The notes: generated from the sequence alone by a model not told the origin. A stretch of DNA of 64,000 bases from Flavobacterium omnivorum (GCF_900099915.1 NZ_FNDB01000001.1:310001-374000); one strand, 5' to 3'; shown: positions 1-11,089, counted from the stretch's first letter. A program made the numbers and translations.

Positions 1-1
1 A

Positions 2-1402
2 GCTGTTGCAACTCGGAAAGACGTAATTATGGCTACCGGTCGTTCAGATTATCCCAATCAGGTGAACAACGTGCTTGGGTTTCCGTACATTTTTAGAGGC
101 GCACTTGATGTTCGAGCTACTAAAATAAATGAGGAGATGAAGATGGCAGCTGTAAAAGCATTAGCGGCATTGACAAAGCAATCCGTTCCTGAACAAGTTA
201 ATATTGCTTATGGCGCTACTAAATTAAATTTTGGTAGAGAATATATTATTCCTAAACCTTTTGATCCAAGATTAATCACGATTGTTGCTCCGGCTGTTGC
301 CAAAGCAGCAATGGATTCTGGTGTAGCATTGAATCCTATCACGGATTGGAATAAATACGAAGAAGAACTTTTAGATCGTTTAGGAAATGATAACAAAATG
401 CTTCGTTTGATTACAAATAGAGCTAAAATGGATCCTAAAAAAATCGTTTTTGCTGAAGCAGACCATTTAGATGTGTTAAAAGCAGCTCAAATCGTATTGG
501 AAGAAGGAATTGGTTTTCCAATTTTATTAGGTAATAAGGAAATTATCTTAGAATTAAAAGCAGAAATTGGTTTTGATGCAGATGTTCAAATTATAGATCC
601 TAAAATTGAAGAGGAAAAAGATAGAAGAAATAAATTTGCTACAACGTATTGGTCTTCTAGACAAAGACGCGGCATTTCCTTTTTAGATGCACAAAAATTA
701 ATGCGGGAACGCAATTATTTTGCCGCAATGATGGTTAATGAAGGCGAAGCTGATGCACTGGTAACAGGACATTCCAGAAGCTATCCTTCAGTTGTTAAAC
801 CCATACTGCAATTAATCGAAAAAGCACCGGGAGCTTCTATTGTTGCTACTACTAATATGATGATGACGGCTCGTGGGCCAATGTTTTTATCCGATACGGC
901 GATCAACATCAATCCATCTGCTGATGATTTAGCTAAAATAGCAATCATGACCGCTAAAACGGCTAAAATGTTTGGGGTAGAGCCAGTTATTGCAATGATT
1001 TCATTTTCTAATTTTGGATCCTCTACAAACGAAAACGCAGCCAAAGTAAGAGAAGCAGTTTCTTATTTACATAAAAATCATCCTGATATTATAATTGACG
1101 GGGAGATTCAAGCAGATTTTGCCTTAAACCCAGAATTACTAAAAGCGAAATTTCCTTTTTCCAAATTAGCAGGTAAAAAAGTAAATACTTTAATTTTTCC
1201 AAATCTGGACTCTGCAAACATCACGTACAAACTTCTCAAAGAATTGAACAAGATTGATTCTATTGGGCCTATCATGTTAGGACTAGGAAAACCAGTTCAT
1301 ATATTTCAATTAGGTGCTAGCGTGGAGGAAATGGTAAACATGGCCGCTATTGCAGTAATCGATGCTCAGGAAAAACAGGCAAAGAAAATCAAGCAGATTT
1401 AA
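2..1402 (+). CDS. maeB: NADP-dependent malic enzyme, C-terminal part (partial)
   Basis: The reading frame is already open at the left edge, so this is the 3' part of a longer gene. The visible first residues ([20 protein letters not shown]) belong to the NAD-binding half of bacterial malic enzymes. From about residue 120 on, the sequence is the phosphotransacetylase-like domain found at the C-terminus of long MaeB-type enzymes (for example the GHSRSYPSV and [11 protein letters not shown] stretches). The enzyme would oxidatively decarboxylate malate to pyruvate with NADP+ in the cytoplasm. The C-terminal domain is thought to be regulatory rather than a working acetyltransferase. The first ATG in view (29) is internal, not the true start. 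Confidence 0.92.
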   Translation, partial: AVATRKDVIMATGRSDYPNQVNNVLGFPYIFRGALDVRATKINEEMKMAAVKALAALTKQSVPEQVNIAYGATKLNFGREYIIPKPFDPRLITIVAPAVAKAAMDSGVALNPITDWNKYEEELLDRLGNDNKMLRLITNRAKMDPKKIVFAEADHLDVLKAAQIVLEEGIGFPILLGNKEIILELKAEIGFDADVQIIDPKIEEEKDRRNKFATTYWSSRQRRGISFLDAQKLMRERNYFAAMMVNEGEADALVTGHSRSYPSVVKPILQLIEKAPGASIVATTNMMMTARGPMFLSDTAININPSADDLAKIAIMTAKTAKMFGVEPVIAMISFSNFGSSTNENAAKVREAVSYLHKNHPDIIIDGEIQADFALNPELLKAKFPFSKLAGKKVNTLIFPNLDSANITYKLLKELNKIDSIGPIMLGLGKPVHIFQLGASVEEMVNMAAIAVIDAQEKQAKKIKQI

Positions 1403-1465
1403 CTAAATGGGATCAAAGTAAATAGTTAAAGTTGCCAGTAAAACATAAAAGTATGTTAATTTCAT

Positions 1466-1473
1466 TATATTTG
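1466..1473 (+). promoter_or_regulatory. Putative -7 box (TATATTTG) before ruvA
   Basis: TATATTTG matches the Bacteroidota -7 consensus TAnnTTTG and lies 18 bases before the ruvA ATG, in the gap after the malic enzyme gene. No convincing -33 TTG is seen at the usual distance, so this is tentative. Confidence 0.35.
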
Positions 1474-1490
1474 GCAATATTTTATTAATC

Positions 1491-2072
1491 ATGATCACAC
1501 ATTTACAAGGAAAATTAGCTGAGAAATCACCAACGCATATAATCATAGATTGTGGCGGCGTAGGCTACCATGTTAATATTTCCCTACATACGTATTCTTT
1601 ATTACCCAATACAGATTTCATAAAAGTATATACGCATCTTCAAATTAAGGAAGATGCGCATACACTTTTTGGTTTTATAGAAAAGTCAGAACGAGAGATC
1701 TTCAGACTTTTATTATCCGTTTCCGGAATAGGAGCAAGCATCGCTCGAACTATGCTTTCTTCACTTGACCCAAAACAAATCACTAATGCTATAGCATCTG
1801 CTGACGTAGTTACCATTCAGTCAATTAAAGGGATAGGGAGTAAAACCGCACAAAGAGTAATCTTAGATTTAAAAGAAAAAGTCTTAAAATTATATGATTT
1901 AGACGAAGTTTCTATGTCACAAAGCAATACAAATCGAGATGAAGCGTTATCAGCTTTGGAAGTTTTAGGATTTGTACGAAAAACTTCAGAAAAAATTATA
2001 GAAAAGATTGTCAAAGAAGATCCAGATGCTTCTGTAGAATCAATCATTAAAAAAGCTTTGAAAAATCTTTAA
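1491..2072 (+). CDS. ruvA: Holliday junction branch migration protein RuvA
   Basis: A 193-residue protein of the usual RuvA length. It starts with the OB-fold domain (MITHLQGKLAEKSPTHIII), then carries two helix-hairpin-helix motifs that bind the Holliday junction (SGIGASIARTML near residue 80 and IKGIGSKTAQRVI near 115). It ends with the small mobile domain III that contacts RuvB (DEALSALEVLGF onward). RuvA tetramers load RuvB onto four-way junctions in recombination repair. The gene ends 25 bases before sprA, so the two may be co-transcribed. Confidence 0.95.
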   Translation: MITHLQGKLAEKSPTHIIIDCGGVGYHVNISLHTYSLLPNTDFIKVYTHLQIKEDAHTLFGFIEKSEREIFRLLLSVSGIGASIARTMLSSLDPKQITNAIASADVVTIQSIKGIGSKTAQRVILDLKEKVLKLYDLDEVSMSQSNTNRDEALSALEVLGFVRKTSEKIIEKIVKEDPDASVESIIKKALKNL

Positions 2073-2097
2073 AAGGTATTCAAGAACCCCGAGTTGT

Positions 2098-5000
2098 ATG
2101 CATAAAATTTTTATTTTTTTGCTTGTTTTATTTTGTGGTTTTCTGTCACAGGCCCAAGTAGAGCAAGTGGCTCAAGATACTGTAAAAACTGGATTTTCTT
2201 TGGGAAAACTGCAACTTAAAAACCCACAAAGTATTTTATCTGCTTACACGTACGACCCAGTTACGGATCGTTATGTTTATACCAATTCCGTAGATGGATT
2301 TTCCATTAATTATCCTATTATTTTAACGCCAAAAGAATACGAAAATTTAGTCTTAAAAGAATCCATGCGTGATTATTTTAAGAAAAAAGTAGATGCTATT
2401 GATGGCAAGAAAGAAGGAAGTGAACTTGCTAAGAGAGATTTATTGCCTAGATATTATGTGAAGTCAGGTCTTTTTGAATCTATTTTTGGAAGCAATACGA
2501 TTGATGTAAAACCCACGGGATCTGTTGAAATGGATTTGGGAATGCGGTACACAAAACAAGATAATCCATCCTTTTCTCCTAGAAACCGATCCAATCTTTC
2601 ATTTGATTTTGAGCAGAGAATCAGCATGAGTTTAATGGGAAAAGTAGGAACGCGACTCAATGTAAATGCGAACTACGATACACAGTCTACATTTGCTTTT
2701 CAAAATTTAATCAAATTAGATTATGCTCCTACAGAGGATGATATCATTCAAAAAATTGAAGTCGGTAATGTAAGTATGCCTTTAAATAGTTCTTTAATTC
2801 GGGGAGCACAAAGTTTATTTGGAGTAAAAACCCAACTGCAATTTGGAAAAACAACAATAACTGGTGTTTTTTCAGAGCAAAAATCACAAACAAAAAGTTT
2901 AATAGCGCAAGGCGGAGGCACGATAGAGGATTTTGAAATGTTTGCTTTGGACTATGATAGTGACCGACACTTTTTCTTGTCCCAATATTTTAGAAATCGA
3001 TATGATAAATCGCTGGCAAATTATCCATTCATTGATAGTAGAGTACAGATCTCTAGGATTGAGATTTGGGTAACTAACAAGCAAAATCGGGTATTGGCAA
3101 ACAATAATAACCTGAGAAATATCATTGCACTTCAGGATTTAGGAGAAGGCCAATTATCCGGTATTCCTGATAACGAAGTGGTTGTTTTAGATCCTTCTAC
3201 AGGGATTTTCAACAATCCTATAGATTCTCCTACTGACAATTCAAATAATGATTACAATCCAGCACAAATAAACGCTGGAACAGGTTTGTTGAATCCTAAT
3301 ATTCGTGAAATCGTGACTGCGAATTCTGGTTTTAATATAACGGTAAGTGAAGGTCAGGATTATTCGAAATTAGAAAACGCAAGAAAACTGAATCCTAATG
3401 AATACAGCTTCAATCCACAATTAGGATTTATTTCGTTACAACAGCGATTGGCTAATGATGAGGTTTTAGCGGTTGCTTATCAATACACCATTGGAGATAA
3501 AGTGTACCAAGTGGGTGAATTTGGAAACGATGGAGTAGACGCAACTGTTGTGACAGGAAATAGTCCTTCCAATCAGGCTATCATTTCGCAGAGTTTGGTT
3601 TTGAAAATGTTGAAAAGCAATTTGACCAATGTTAAAAATCCAATTTGGAATTTGATGATGAAAAATATCTATCAGATTCAAGGTGGGTACCAATTGAAAC
3701 AACAAGATTTTAGATTTAATATTCTTTATTCAGATCCTTCGCCTCTAAATTATATTACAGAGGTTCCAGGAAGTCCTTTTCCAACGAATCCTTCAAGAGA
3801 AAACGAAGTTGCTGAGACCCCTTTGTTGAAGGTATTTAATTTAGATAAGTTAAATTACAATAACGATCCTCAAGCTGGAGGGGACGGTTTTTTTGATTTT
3901 ATGCCAGGCTTAACAATAGATGCGCAAAACGGAAGGATTCTATTTACTACCAAAGAGCCTTTTGGGGAACTGCTATTTTCAAAATTGTCGAATGCTGGTT
4001 CCTCTGAAAACTACAACAATGTCAGCTCTTATAATGAAAATCAAAAGAAATATGTGTTTCGCAGCATGTATCGAAATACACAGGCAGGAGCATTGCAGGA
4101 TAGTGAAAAAAACAAATTCTTATTACGAGGGAAATACAAATCGAGTGGTGGCGATGGTATACCAATTGGGGCATTCAATGTTCCTCAAGGGTCAGTGGTA
4201 GTTACCGCAGCAGGAAGACTCTTAGTAGAAGGGATAGATTATAGCGTTAATTATCAGTTAGGTCGTGTTCAAATTTTGGATCCGTCCTTGCAGGCATCAA
4301 ATACACCCATCGAAGTCTCCTTGGAAAATAACTCTGTTTTTGGTCAGCAAACCAGAAGGTTTATGGGTTTAAATATTGAACATAAAATTTCGGACAACTT
4401 TGTGGTAGGAGGAACCTTCTTGAAAATGTCTGAAAGACCGTTCACACAAAAATCTAGTTTCGGACAGGAATCCGTAAACAACACTATTTTTGGTTTCAAT
4501 ACTAATTTCTCAACAGAAGTTCCTTTCTTGACCCGTTTAGTAAATAAATTGCCAAATATTGACACGGATGTACCTTCCAATCTATCGGTAAGAGGCGAAA
4601 TAGCTTTTTTGAAACCGGACTCGCCAAAAGCAGATCAGTTTCAGGGTGAATCGACCATTTATGTAGATGATTTTGAAGGATCTCAGTCTACAATTGACAT
4701 GCGTTCCCCTTATTCCTGGAGTTTAGCATCAACACCAGACCGAAACACAACAAGTAGTTATGATTTTAATGCCAGTGCCAATGATTTGAGCTATGGATTC
4801 AAAAGAGCTAAATTAGCTTGGTATTCAATTGATCCCGTTTTTTATACTCAGAAGCCCGTTGGAATCTCAAATGAAGACTTGTCTTTCAATAAAACCAGAA
4901 GGATTTTTAGCAGAGAATTGTATCCTCTGACTGATATTGCCCAAGGGCAGACGCAAGTAGTAAACACCTTGGATTTGAGTTATTATCCATCTGAAAGAGG

Positions 5001-8000
5001 GCCTTATAACAACAATTCAAATGTAAATGCAAATCCAGATGAAAATTTTGGAGGGATTATGCGTTCTTTAAATTCAACAAATTTTGAACAAGGAAACGTA
5101 GAGTATATTCAGTTTTGGGTGTTAGATCCGTACGTAGGAAATGGTCAGGCTCCAGTATCAAATACTGGAAAAATATACTTCAATTTAGGAGAAATTTCGG
5201 AAGATGTTCTAAAAGATGGAAGAAAGCAGTATGAAAATGGGCTGGGTCCCGATCAGATATTGGTCAATCCAAGGCCTTTGTGGGGAGATGTTCCTGCATC
5301 TCAGTCCTTGATTTATGCCTTTGATACCAATGTGGATAACAGAAGATATCAAGATATAGGTTTGGATGGTTTGGCTAATGCCAATGAGGGAAGCGTGTAT
5401 ACTAATTTTGCTTCGGAACTGGATCCAGCTGCTGATGATTATACTTTTTATCTGAATGCAGATGGAGGAATTTTAGACCGCTACAAAATGTACAATGGTA
5501 CTGACGGAAACTCTGCGGTAGATATCAATGACCCCAATAGAGGGTCGTCAACCGTTCCTGACGTGGAGGATATCAACCGAGACAATACCATGAATACAAT
5601 CAATGCTTATTATGAATATAGTATTGATGTGCAACCCGGAATGAACGTGGGTCAAAATTATATAACTGATGTCAGAAACACACAAGTGTCTTTGCCGGAT
5701 GGCTCCACTACCGAAGCCCGATGGTTGCAATTTAAAATCCCGGTTGCTCAGCCTGAAAACACGATAGGGAATATTTCTGATTTTAGATCCATTCGTTTCA
5801 TGAGGATGTTTATGACGGGTTTTAGTGAAGAAGTTACAGTTCGTTTTGGAGCCTTAGACTTAGTTCGTGGCGAGTGGAGGCGATATACCAATACGCTTGA
5901 TTTTAATGACACAAACAGTGCTGATGACAACACTAACTTAGATGTTTTGGCGGTCAACGTTCAGGAAAATAATCAAAGATGTCCGGTGAATTACATTACG
6001 CCTCATGGAGTACAAAGAGAGCAATTGTTTAATAATAACACCGTAATTAATCAAAATGAGCAGTCTTTAGCATTGAGGGTTTCAGGAAACGGATTAGAGC
6101 CGGAAGATTCCAGAGCCGTTTTTAAAAATGTAAGTATCGATATGCGTCAATTTAAGAAATTGAAAATGTTTTTGCATGCTGAATCGTTGCCAGGTGAAAT
6201 TCCTCTTCAAGACAATCAGATGGTTGGTTTTATTCGTTTTGGAAATGATTTTACACAAAATTTCTACCAGATTGAGATTCCTTTAAAAGTAACTGTTCCC
6301 TCCTCTGCGTCCAATTCTGATTGTAGTCCTTTGAGCGGCGAAGTAGTTTGGCCAGAAGAAAATGAAATGGATTTGTCATTGGCTTTGTTGACAAAATTGA
6401 AAATTTCAGCAATGAGTGTGGATCCAAATACATTGCCACTAGATGGAATTTATTATCCAGATGCTGATCCTTCTAAACCAGAAGGGGACGGGACCAATAC
6501 CTTGAAGTTAGGGATAAAAGGAAATCCAAATTTTGGACTGGTTCGTACACTTATGGTAGGGGTGAAAAACAGTGATCTACGCAATGATATAAAAGGAGAA
6601 GTTTGGTTTAATGAACTTCGTTTAGCGGATATGGACAACCAAGGCGGAATGGCTGCAGTATTGAATGTAGACACAAATTTAGCTGATTTTGCAACGGTCT
6701 CCGCATCGGGTAGAAAAAGCACAATTGGTTTTGGATCATTAGAACAAGGTCCTAATGAGAGAAGTCGGGAAGATACGGAGCAATACACGATAGTGACGAA
6801 TGTGAACCTTGGAAAATTATTGCCTCAAAAATGGGGTGTCAATCTGCCTTTTAATTATGCTATAGGCGAAGAAACGATCACGCCAGAGTACGACCCTTTC
6901 AATCAAGACATAAAATTAAAACAGTTGTTAGATAATACAACGGATCAAAATAAGAAAGACAATATTACCAGCAGAGCGGTTGATTACACCAAGCGAAAAA
7001 GCATCAATTTTATTGGTGTCAGAAAAGAACGCCAACCAGAACAAAAACAACATGTTTACGATCCTGAAAATTTTACCTTCTCTCAGTCATTTAACGAAGT
7101 GGAACGACATGATTTTGAAATCGAAGATTTTGTAGACCAACAGGCAAATTCTTCTGTTGATTATGCGTACACTTTTCAGCCTAAACCAGTAGAGCCATTC
7201 AAGAAAGCTAAGTTTTTGAAAAAAAGTAATTACTGGAAGTTATTGAGTGACTTTAACTTTAATTATTTACCTGCTAATATTTCGTTTAATACGAATATCA
7301 ATAGACAGTATAACCGCCAACAATTTAGACAGGTAGAGGTGGAAGGAATAGGCCTTGACCCACTTTACCGCAGAAATTTTGCATTTAATTATCAATATGG
7401 TTTCAATTATAATCTAACTAAATCATTGAAATTAAATTATACGGCATCTTCTAGTAATATTGTAAAAAATTATTTGAATGAAAATAATGAACCCATCGAC
7501 AGTTTTACTATTTGGGATAGTTATTGGGACATAGGAGATCCAAACCAACACATGCAGCAACTAGTTGTGAATTATGATATACCAATAAACAAAATACCAT
7601 TATTCAGCTTCATAAAAGCAAACTACTCCTACACGGGTGACTACAGTTGGCAACGCACCTCCAATGCATTGTCTCAGATTAATATTGATGGTGCTGATTA
7701 TAATTTAGGAAATACAATTCAAAATGCAAGTTCTAATAATTTAAATGCAGCCTTCAACATGGATATGTTGTATAAATATTTAGGACTGACTAAAAATACA
7801 AACAAAACACTACCAAAACCGAAAATGATTGCGCCAAAACCAGGCGAAAAAATAGTGAATGCCAATGCCAATCAACTTCCTAAAAACAATGCATTTCTTG
7901 ATGGCTTGATCGGAGTTCTGACCAGCGTCAAGAATATTCAGATGAACTACACATACAATAGCGGTACAATTTTGCCTGGGTATACTCCAGGTGTTGGGTT

Positions 8001-9243
8001 CTTAGGATCTTCAAGACCTTCATTGGGCTTTATATTTGGAAGCCAGGATGACGTTAGGTATGAAGCAGCTAAGAACGGTTGGCTGACGAATTACCCCGAC
8101 TTCAATCAAAATTTCACTCAAGTAACGAATAAACTGTTTAAAGCAACAGCTAATGTCGATTTGTTTCCCGATTTGAAAATTGATTTGACATTGGATAGGG
8201 CTTTTTCTGAAAATTTCTCGGAACAATATGATGTTACGGATGGAGTTTATAACGCTAGATCTCCATATAACACCGGTATTTTTTCTATATCAGCAGTTTT
8301 GATAAAAACGTCATTTGCTACAAGCGATGAAAATAGTTCAGCTGCTTTTGATGATTTTAGGATGAACCGTCTCACAGTTGCAAATCGTTTAGCTACAGAT
8401 CGAGGAATTGATATTAATAATCCAATAAATAGAGATGCAGAAGGTTTTCCTTTAGGTTATGGAAAAAACAATCAGGCCGTATTGTTGCCCGCCTTTTTAG
8501 CTGCTTATTCAGGAGGGGATGCATCTGCGGTTTCTCTAGGTATTTTTAGAAGTTTCCCTATCCCAAACTGGGCAATAAAATACAATGGATTGATGCGGTA
8601 TGGGGTTTTTAAGAAAAATTTCAAGCGTTTCTCTTTGCAACATAATTATAGAGCCTCCTATACTATAAATGCATTTAGATCTAACTTTGAATATGACAAT
8701 GCACCAAACGGAGTGGATGCCAGCGGTAATTTTTTCAATCAGACCATTATGTCTAATATTAATCTGGTAGAACAATTCAGTCCGCTTTTAAGAATGGATT
8801 TTGAATTAAAAAGTTCTTTAAAAGTGCTTACCGAAATTAAAAAAGACAGAGCTTTATCGATGAGTTTTGATAATAATTTGTTGACAGAAGTAAAAGGGGT
8901 TGAATATATTGTAGGATTAGGGTATCGCTTTAAAGACGTCATTTTTTCTTCAAGATTAGCTGATAATCCAACAGGAATAATAAAAAGTGATATTAATTTG
9001 GCTGCTGATATAGGGTATAGAAATAATCAAACCATTGTTCGTTATTTAGATTATGATAATAATCAATTAGCAGGTGGGCAGAATATCTGGTCCATAAAAG
9101 TCAAAGCGGATTATGCTTTTAGCAAAAATTTGACAGCAATTTTCTATTACGATCATTCTTTTTCGAAGGCGGTAATCTCTACTTCTTTTCCATTGACCAA
9201 TGTTCGTTCTGGATTTACAATTCGGTATAATTTTGGGAATTAA
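2098..9243 (+). CDS. sprA: Type IX secretion outer-membrane translocon SprA (Sov)
   Basis: A 2381-residue protein with an N-terminal signal peptide ending near FLSQAQ. Giant proteins of this size next to ruvA and gcvH in flavobacteria are SprA/Sov. In the family, SprA is a single-chain very large outer-membrane beta-barrel that forms the type IX secretion channel and is needed for gliding motility. The sequence here is rich in alternating aromatic/polar strands throughout and ends in a phenylalanine-containing strand (GFTIRYNFGN), typical of outer-membrane barrels. remB lies four genes downstream and a PorP/SprF protein is at 27 kb, consistent with an intact secretion and gliding system. Only sprA itself is judged here; other T9SS core genes are not in the window. 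Confidence 0.95.
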   Translation: MHKIFIFLLVLFCGFLSQAQVEQVAQDTVKTGFSLGKLQLKNPQSILSAYTYDPVTDRYVYTNSVDGFSINYPIILTPKEYENLVLKESMRDYFKKKVDAIDGKKEGSELAKRDLLPRYYVKSGLFESIFGSNTIDVKPTGSVEMDLGMRYTKQDNPSFSPRNRSNLSFDFEQRISMSLMGKVGTRLNVNANYDTQSTFAFQNLIKLDYAPTEDDIIQKIEVGNVSMPLNSSLIRGAQSLFGVKTQLQFGKTTITGVFSEQKSQTKSLIAQGGGTIEDFEMFALDYDSDRHFFLSQYFRNRYDKSLANYPFIDSRVQISRIEIWVTNKQNRVLANNNNLRNIIALQDLGEGQLSGIPDNEVVVLDPSTGIFNNPIDSPTDNSNNDYNPAQINAGTGLLNPNIREIVTANSGFNITVSEGQDYSKLENARKLNPNEYSFNPQLGFISLQQRLANDEVLAVAYQYTIGDKVYQVGEFGNDGVDATVVTGNSPSNQAIISQSLVLKMLKSNLTNVKNPIWNLMMKNIYQIQGGYQLKQQDFRFNILYSDPSPLNYITEVPGSPFPTNPSRENEVAETPLLKVFNLDKLNYNNDPQAGGDGFFDFMPGLTIDAQNGRILFTTKEPFGELLFSKLSNAGSSENYNNVSSYNENQKKYVFRSMYRNTQAGALQDSEKNKFLLRGKYKSSGGDGIPIGAFNVPQGSVVVTAAGRLLVEGIDYSVNYQLGRVQILDPSLQASNTPIEVSLENNSVFGQQTRRFMGLNIEHKISDNFVVGGTFLKMSERPFTQKSSFGQESVNNTIFGFNTNFSTEVPFLTRLVNKLPNIDTDVPSNLSVRGEIAFLKPDSPKADQFQGESTIYVDDFEGSQSTIDMRSPYSWSLASTPDRNTTSSYDFNASANDLSYGFKRAKLAWYSIDPVFYTQKPVGISNEDLSFNKTRRIFSRELYPLTDIAQGQTQVVNTLDLSYYPSERGPYNNNSNVNANPDENFGGIMRSLNSTNFEQGNVEYIQFWVLDPYVGNGQAPVSNTGKIYFNLGEISEDVLKDGRKQYENGLGPDQILVNPRPLWGDVPASQSLIYAFDTNVDNRRYQDIGLDGLANANEGSVYTNFASELDPAADDYTFYLNADGGILDRYKMYNGTDGNSAVDINDPNRGSSTVPDVEDINRDNTMNTINAYYEYSIDVQPGMNVGQNYITDVRNTQVSLPDGSTTEARWLQFKIPVAQPENTIGNISDFRSIRFMRMFMTGFSEEVTVRFGALDLVRGEWRRYTNTLDFNDTNSADDNTNLDVLAVNVQENNQRCPVNYITPHGVQREQLFNNNTVINQNEQSLALRVSGNGLEPEDSRAVFKNVSIDMRQFKKLKMFLHAESLPGEIPLQDNQMVGFIRFGNDFTQNFYQIEIPLKVTVPSSASNSDCSPLSGEVVWPEENEMDLSLALLTKLKISAMSVDPNTLPLDGIYYPDADPSKPEGDGTNTLKLGIKGNPNFGLVRTLMVGVKNSDLRNDIKGEVWFNELRLADMDNQGGMAAVLNVDTNLADFATVSASGRKSTIGFGSLEQGPNERSREDTEQYTIVTNVNLGKLLPQKWGVNLPFNYAIGEETITPEYDPFNQDIKLKQLLDNTTDQNKKDNITSRAVDYTKRKSINFIGVRKERQPEQKQHVYDPENFTFSQSFNEVERHDFEIEDFVDQQANSSVDYAYTFQPKPVEPFKKAKFLKKSNYWKLLSDFNFNYLPANISFNTNINRQYNRQQFRQVEVEGIGLDPLYRRNFAFNYQYGFNYNLTKSLKLNYTASSSNIVKNYLNENNEPIDSFTIWDSYWDIGDPNQHMQQLVVNYDIPINKIPLFSFIKANYSYTGDYSWQRTSNALSQINIDGADYNLGNTIQNASSNNLNAAFNMDMLYKYLGLTKNTNKTLPKPKMIAPKPGEKIVNANANQLPKNNAFLDGLIGVLTSVKNIQMNYTYNSGTILPGYTPGVGFLGSSRPSLGFIFGSQDDVRYEAAKNGWLTNYPDFNQNFTQVTNKLFKATANVDLFPDLKIDLTLDRAFSENFSEQYDVTDGVYNARSPYNTGIFSISAVLIKTSFATSDENSSAAFDDFRMNRLTVANRLATDRGIDINNPINRDAEGFPLGYGKNNQAVLLPAFLAAYSGGDASAVSLGIFRSFPIPNWAIKYNGLMRYGVFKKNFKRFSLQHNYRASYTINAFRSNFEYDNAPNGVDASGNFFNQTIMSNINLVEQFSPLLRMDFELKSSLKVLTEIKKDRALSMSFDNNLLTEVKGVEYIVGLGYRFKDVIFSSRLADNPTGIIKSDINLAADIGYRNNQTIVRYLDYDNNQLAGGQNIWSIKVKADYAFSKNLTAIFYYDHSFSKAVISTSFPLTNVRSGFTIRYNFGN

Positions 9244-9281
9244 TTTTTCGAAATCTAAACCTGATTTGAACATAAGATTGT

Positions 9282-9289
9282 TACATTTG
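9282..9289 (+). promoter_or_regulatory. Putative -7 box (TACATTTG) before gcvH
   Basis: TACATTTG matches TAnnTTTG and lies 48 bases before the gcvH ATG, after sprA ends. It sits inside a small palindrome (GTTACATTTGTAAC). A TTTG occurs only 13 bases upstream, shorter than usual, so support is moderate. Confidence 0.4.
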
Positions 9290-9337
9290 TAACAGCAAAT
9301 TTCAATTATCAATTAATAATTATCAATTACAATTTAG

Positions 9338-9718
9338 ATGAACATACCAGCAAATTTAAAGTACACGAAGGATCACGAATGGGTTAGTATTGAAGGCGAT
9401 ATCGCAACAGTAGGAATCACTGATTTTGCACAAAAAGAATTAGGAGATATTGTTTATGTTGAGGTAGAAACTTTAGATCAGTCGTTAGAGAAAGATGAAG
9501 TTTTTGGAACAGTGGAAGCTGTTAAAACCGTTTCTGATTTATTTCTTCCTGTAGCAGGTGAAATTATTGCTTTCAATGATGCGCTAGAAAGCACCCCGGA
9601 AAGTGTAAATTCTGATCCTTATGGAGCAGGATGGATGATTAAAGTTAAAATAGCAAACATGGAACAAGTTGATGGATTACTTTCTAGCGAATCCTACAAG
9701 GAATTAATAGGTGCGTAA
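9338..9718 (+). CDS. gcvH: Glycine cleavage system H protein
   Basis: A 126-residue lipoyl carrier of the glycine cleavage system. The lipoylation site is Lys63 within [11 protein letters not shown], and the H-protein start ([20 protein letters not shown]) is clear. It shuttles the aminomethyl group between the P, T and L proteins in the cytoplasm. The next gene starts before its stop codon (8-base overlap), so they are probably translated together. The sprA-gcvH-VanZ order matches my recollection of other flavobacteria. Confidence 0.96.
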   Translation: MNIPANLKYTKDHEWVSIEGDIATVGITDFAQKELGDIVYVEVETLDQSLEKDEVFGTVEAVKTVSDLFLPVAGEIIAFNDALESTPESVNSDPYGAGWMIKVKIANMEQVDGLLSSESYKELIGA

Positions 9719-10088
9719 ACAGCTCTATTTTTGGGCCGCTTTAGTATGGTCTGGAATAATTACCTTTTTTTGTTTGGTGCAATTAAATAATGTTCCCTTG
9801 GGAAATGTATCAAATTTAGATAAGCTTGTTCATGCGTTTTTTCACTTTGTGTTAACAACGTTATGCTTTTTATTTTTAAAAAGTAGCTCGTCTAATTTGA
9901 ATAACCTAAAATCGTTGCTGTTTTCCTTTCTATTCTCTGTTTTTTTTGGAATAGCGATTGAAGTAGCACAAAACTTATTAACAGAAACCAGAAAAGCAGA
10001 TGTCTTTGATGTTTTAGCAAATATGTCTGGAGCGACTTTGTCAATAGCGTTGATTTGGTTATTTAATTTGAATACTAAGTTTAAATAA
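9711..10088 (+). CDS. VanZ family membrane protein
   Basis: A 125-residue integral membrane protein with about four hydrophobic segments. It starts at a GTG that overlaps the gcvH stop. The motif [14 protein letters not shown] followed by [30 protein letters not shown] is typical of VanZ-like proteins (the conserved H, the E..Q and the D..D-N-G pattern). The function of chromosomal VanZ-like proteins in this group is not established. A strong terminator follows 18 bases after the stop, which ends the sprA-gcvH-vanZ unit. Confidence 0.8.
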   Translation: MRKQLYFWAALVWSGIITFFCLVQLNNVPLGNVSNLDKLVHAFFHFVLTTLCFLFLKSSSSNLNNLKSLLFSFLFSVFFGIAIEVAQNLLTETRKADVFDVLANMSGATLSIALIWLFNLNTKFK

Positions 10089-10106
10089 AGTTAAGAATAT
10101 AGAGAG

Positions 10107-10127
10107 TCCCACTTCGGTGGGATTTTT
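10107..10127 (+). terminator. Rho-independent terminator after the VanZ gene
   Basis: A six-pair stem TCCCAC/GTGGGA closes a TTCG tetraloop and is followed by five T residues. It ends the gcvH-VanZ transcript. Confidence 0.85.
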
Positions 10128-10299
10128 CATTTTTGTACCTATTCGTACGGAATATGTAGAATAGCTCTGATGAAAAATTCATGTTTTAACGCTCTGTAGC
10201 TCGTTATTCTTTTTTGATTATAAAGTCCTTTTAACTGTGGTTTAGCAATATCAAAATAAAGAGAAAATATTTAATTCAAACTTGTTTGCAGATAAAATG

Positions 10300-10307
10300 T
10301 ACTTTTG
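10300..10307 (+). promoter_or_regulatory. Putative -7 box (TACTTTTG) before deoC
   Basis: TACTTTTG matches TAnnTTTG and lies 38 bases before the deoC start. TTG triplets occur 11-15 bases upstream, a little closer than the usual -33 spacing. The 257-base gap after the terminator holds no other recognisable feature. Confidence 0.45.
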
Positions 10308-10345
10308 TGACTTAGAATGTGCTGTAACCAAGAAATTTAAATGCC

Positions 10346-11089
10346 ATGAATATAAAGCAATACTTAGATTCTACCTATTTAAAAACCGCAGAACAAGCAG
10401 GGATCACTGAAGAAGAAAATATTCTTGTTGCTCAGGAATTTATTCAGGAGGCTGTCGAGGAACATTTTAAGCTTATTATGATTCGGCCAAACAGAGTTTC
10501 ATTGGCCAAAAAGATGATTAATGAAGCGAATTCTATGTTGGAAATAGGTACTGTGATTGATTTTCCAGAAGGGAAATCAGCCATAGAAGATAAACTCAAA
10601 GAAGCGGTTCAGGCCATACAAGATGGAGCCGATGATTTGGACTTTGTTTGTAACTACGAAGCATTCAAAAAAGGGGATGCTGATTTAGTAAAAGAAGAAA
10701 TTTTAAGAGGTACTCAATTGGGATTGGCCAATAATAAAGTGGTCAAGTGGATTATTGAAGTGGCTGCACTGAGCGAAAAAGAAATTATACAACTATCGAG
10801 TTTGATAAAGAATGTAATCGTTTCTAATTTTGAACAAGAACTTATTTCAAAGGTTTTTGTGAAGTCATCAACGGGGTTTTACACTACAGAGAATAATTTA
10901 CCTAACGGCGCTACTATTCCTACTATAAAAATGATGCTTGAAAACGCGTCTCCACTTCCTGTAAAAGCAGCTGGTGGAGTCCGCACGTATGAGGAAGCTG
11001 TTGCAATGATTCAGTTGGGGGTGAAACGAATAGGGACCTCTGGCGCAAAAAAAATAGCTAATGGTCAAAATTCAACTAATGAATATTAA
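10346..11089 (+). CDS. deoC: Deoxyribose-phosphate aldolase
   Basis: A 247-residue class I aldolase that splits 2-deoxyribose-5-phosphate into glyceraldehyde-3-phosphate and acetaldehyde, in deoxynucleoside catabolism. The Schiff-base lysine is Lys173 in FVKSSTGFYT, the second active-site lysine is Lys207 in VKAAGGVRT, and the catalytic acid falls in the DDLDFV stretch near residue 97. It is followed after 19 bases by the preferred start of remB, an arrangement also known from Flavobacterium. Confidence 0.93.
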   Translation: MNIKQYLDSTYLKTAEQAGITEEENILVAQEFIQEAVEEHFKLIMIRPNRVSLAKKMINEANSMLEIGTVIDFPEGKSAIEDKLKEAVQAIQDGADDLDFVCNYEAFKKGDADLVKEEILRGTQLGLANNKVVKWIIEVAALSEKEIIQLSSLIKNVIVSNFEQELISKVFVKSSTGFYTTENNLPNGATIPTIKMMLENASPLPVKAAGGVRTYEEAVAMIQLGVKRIGTSGAKKIANGQNSTNEY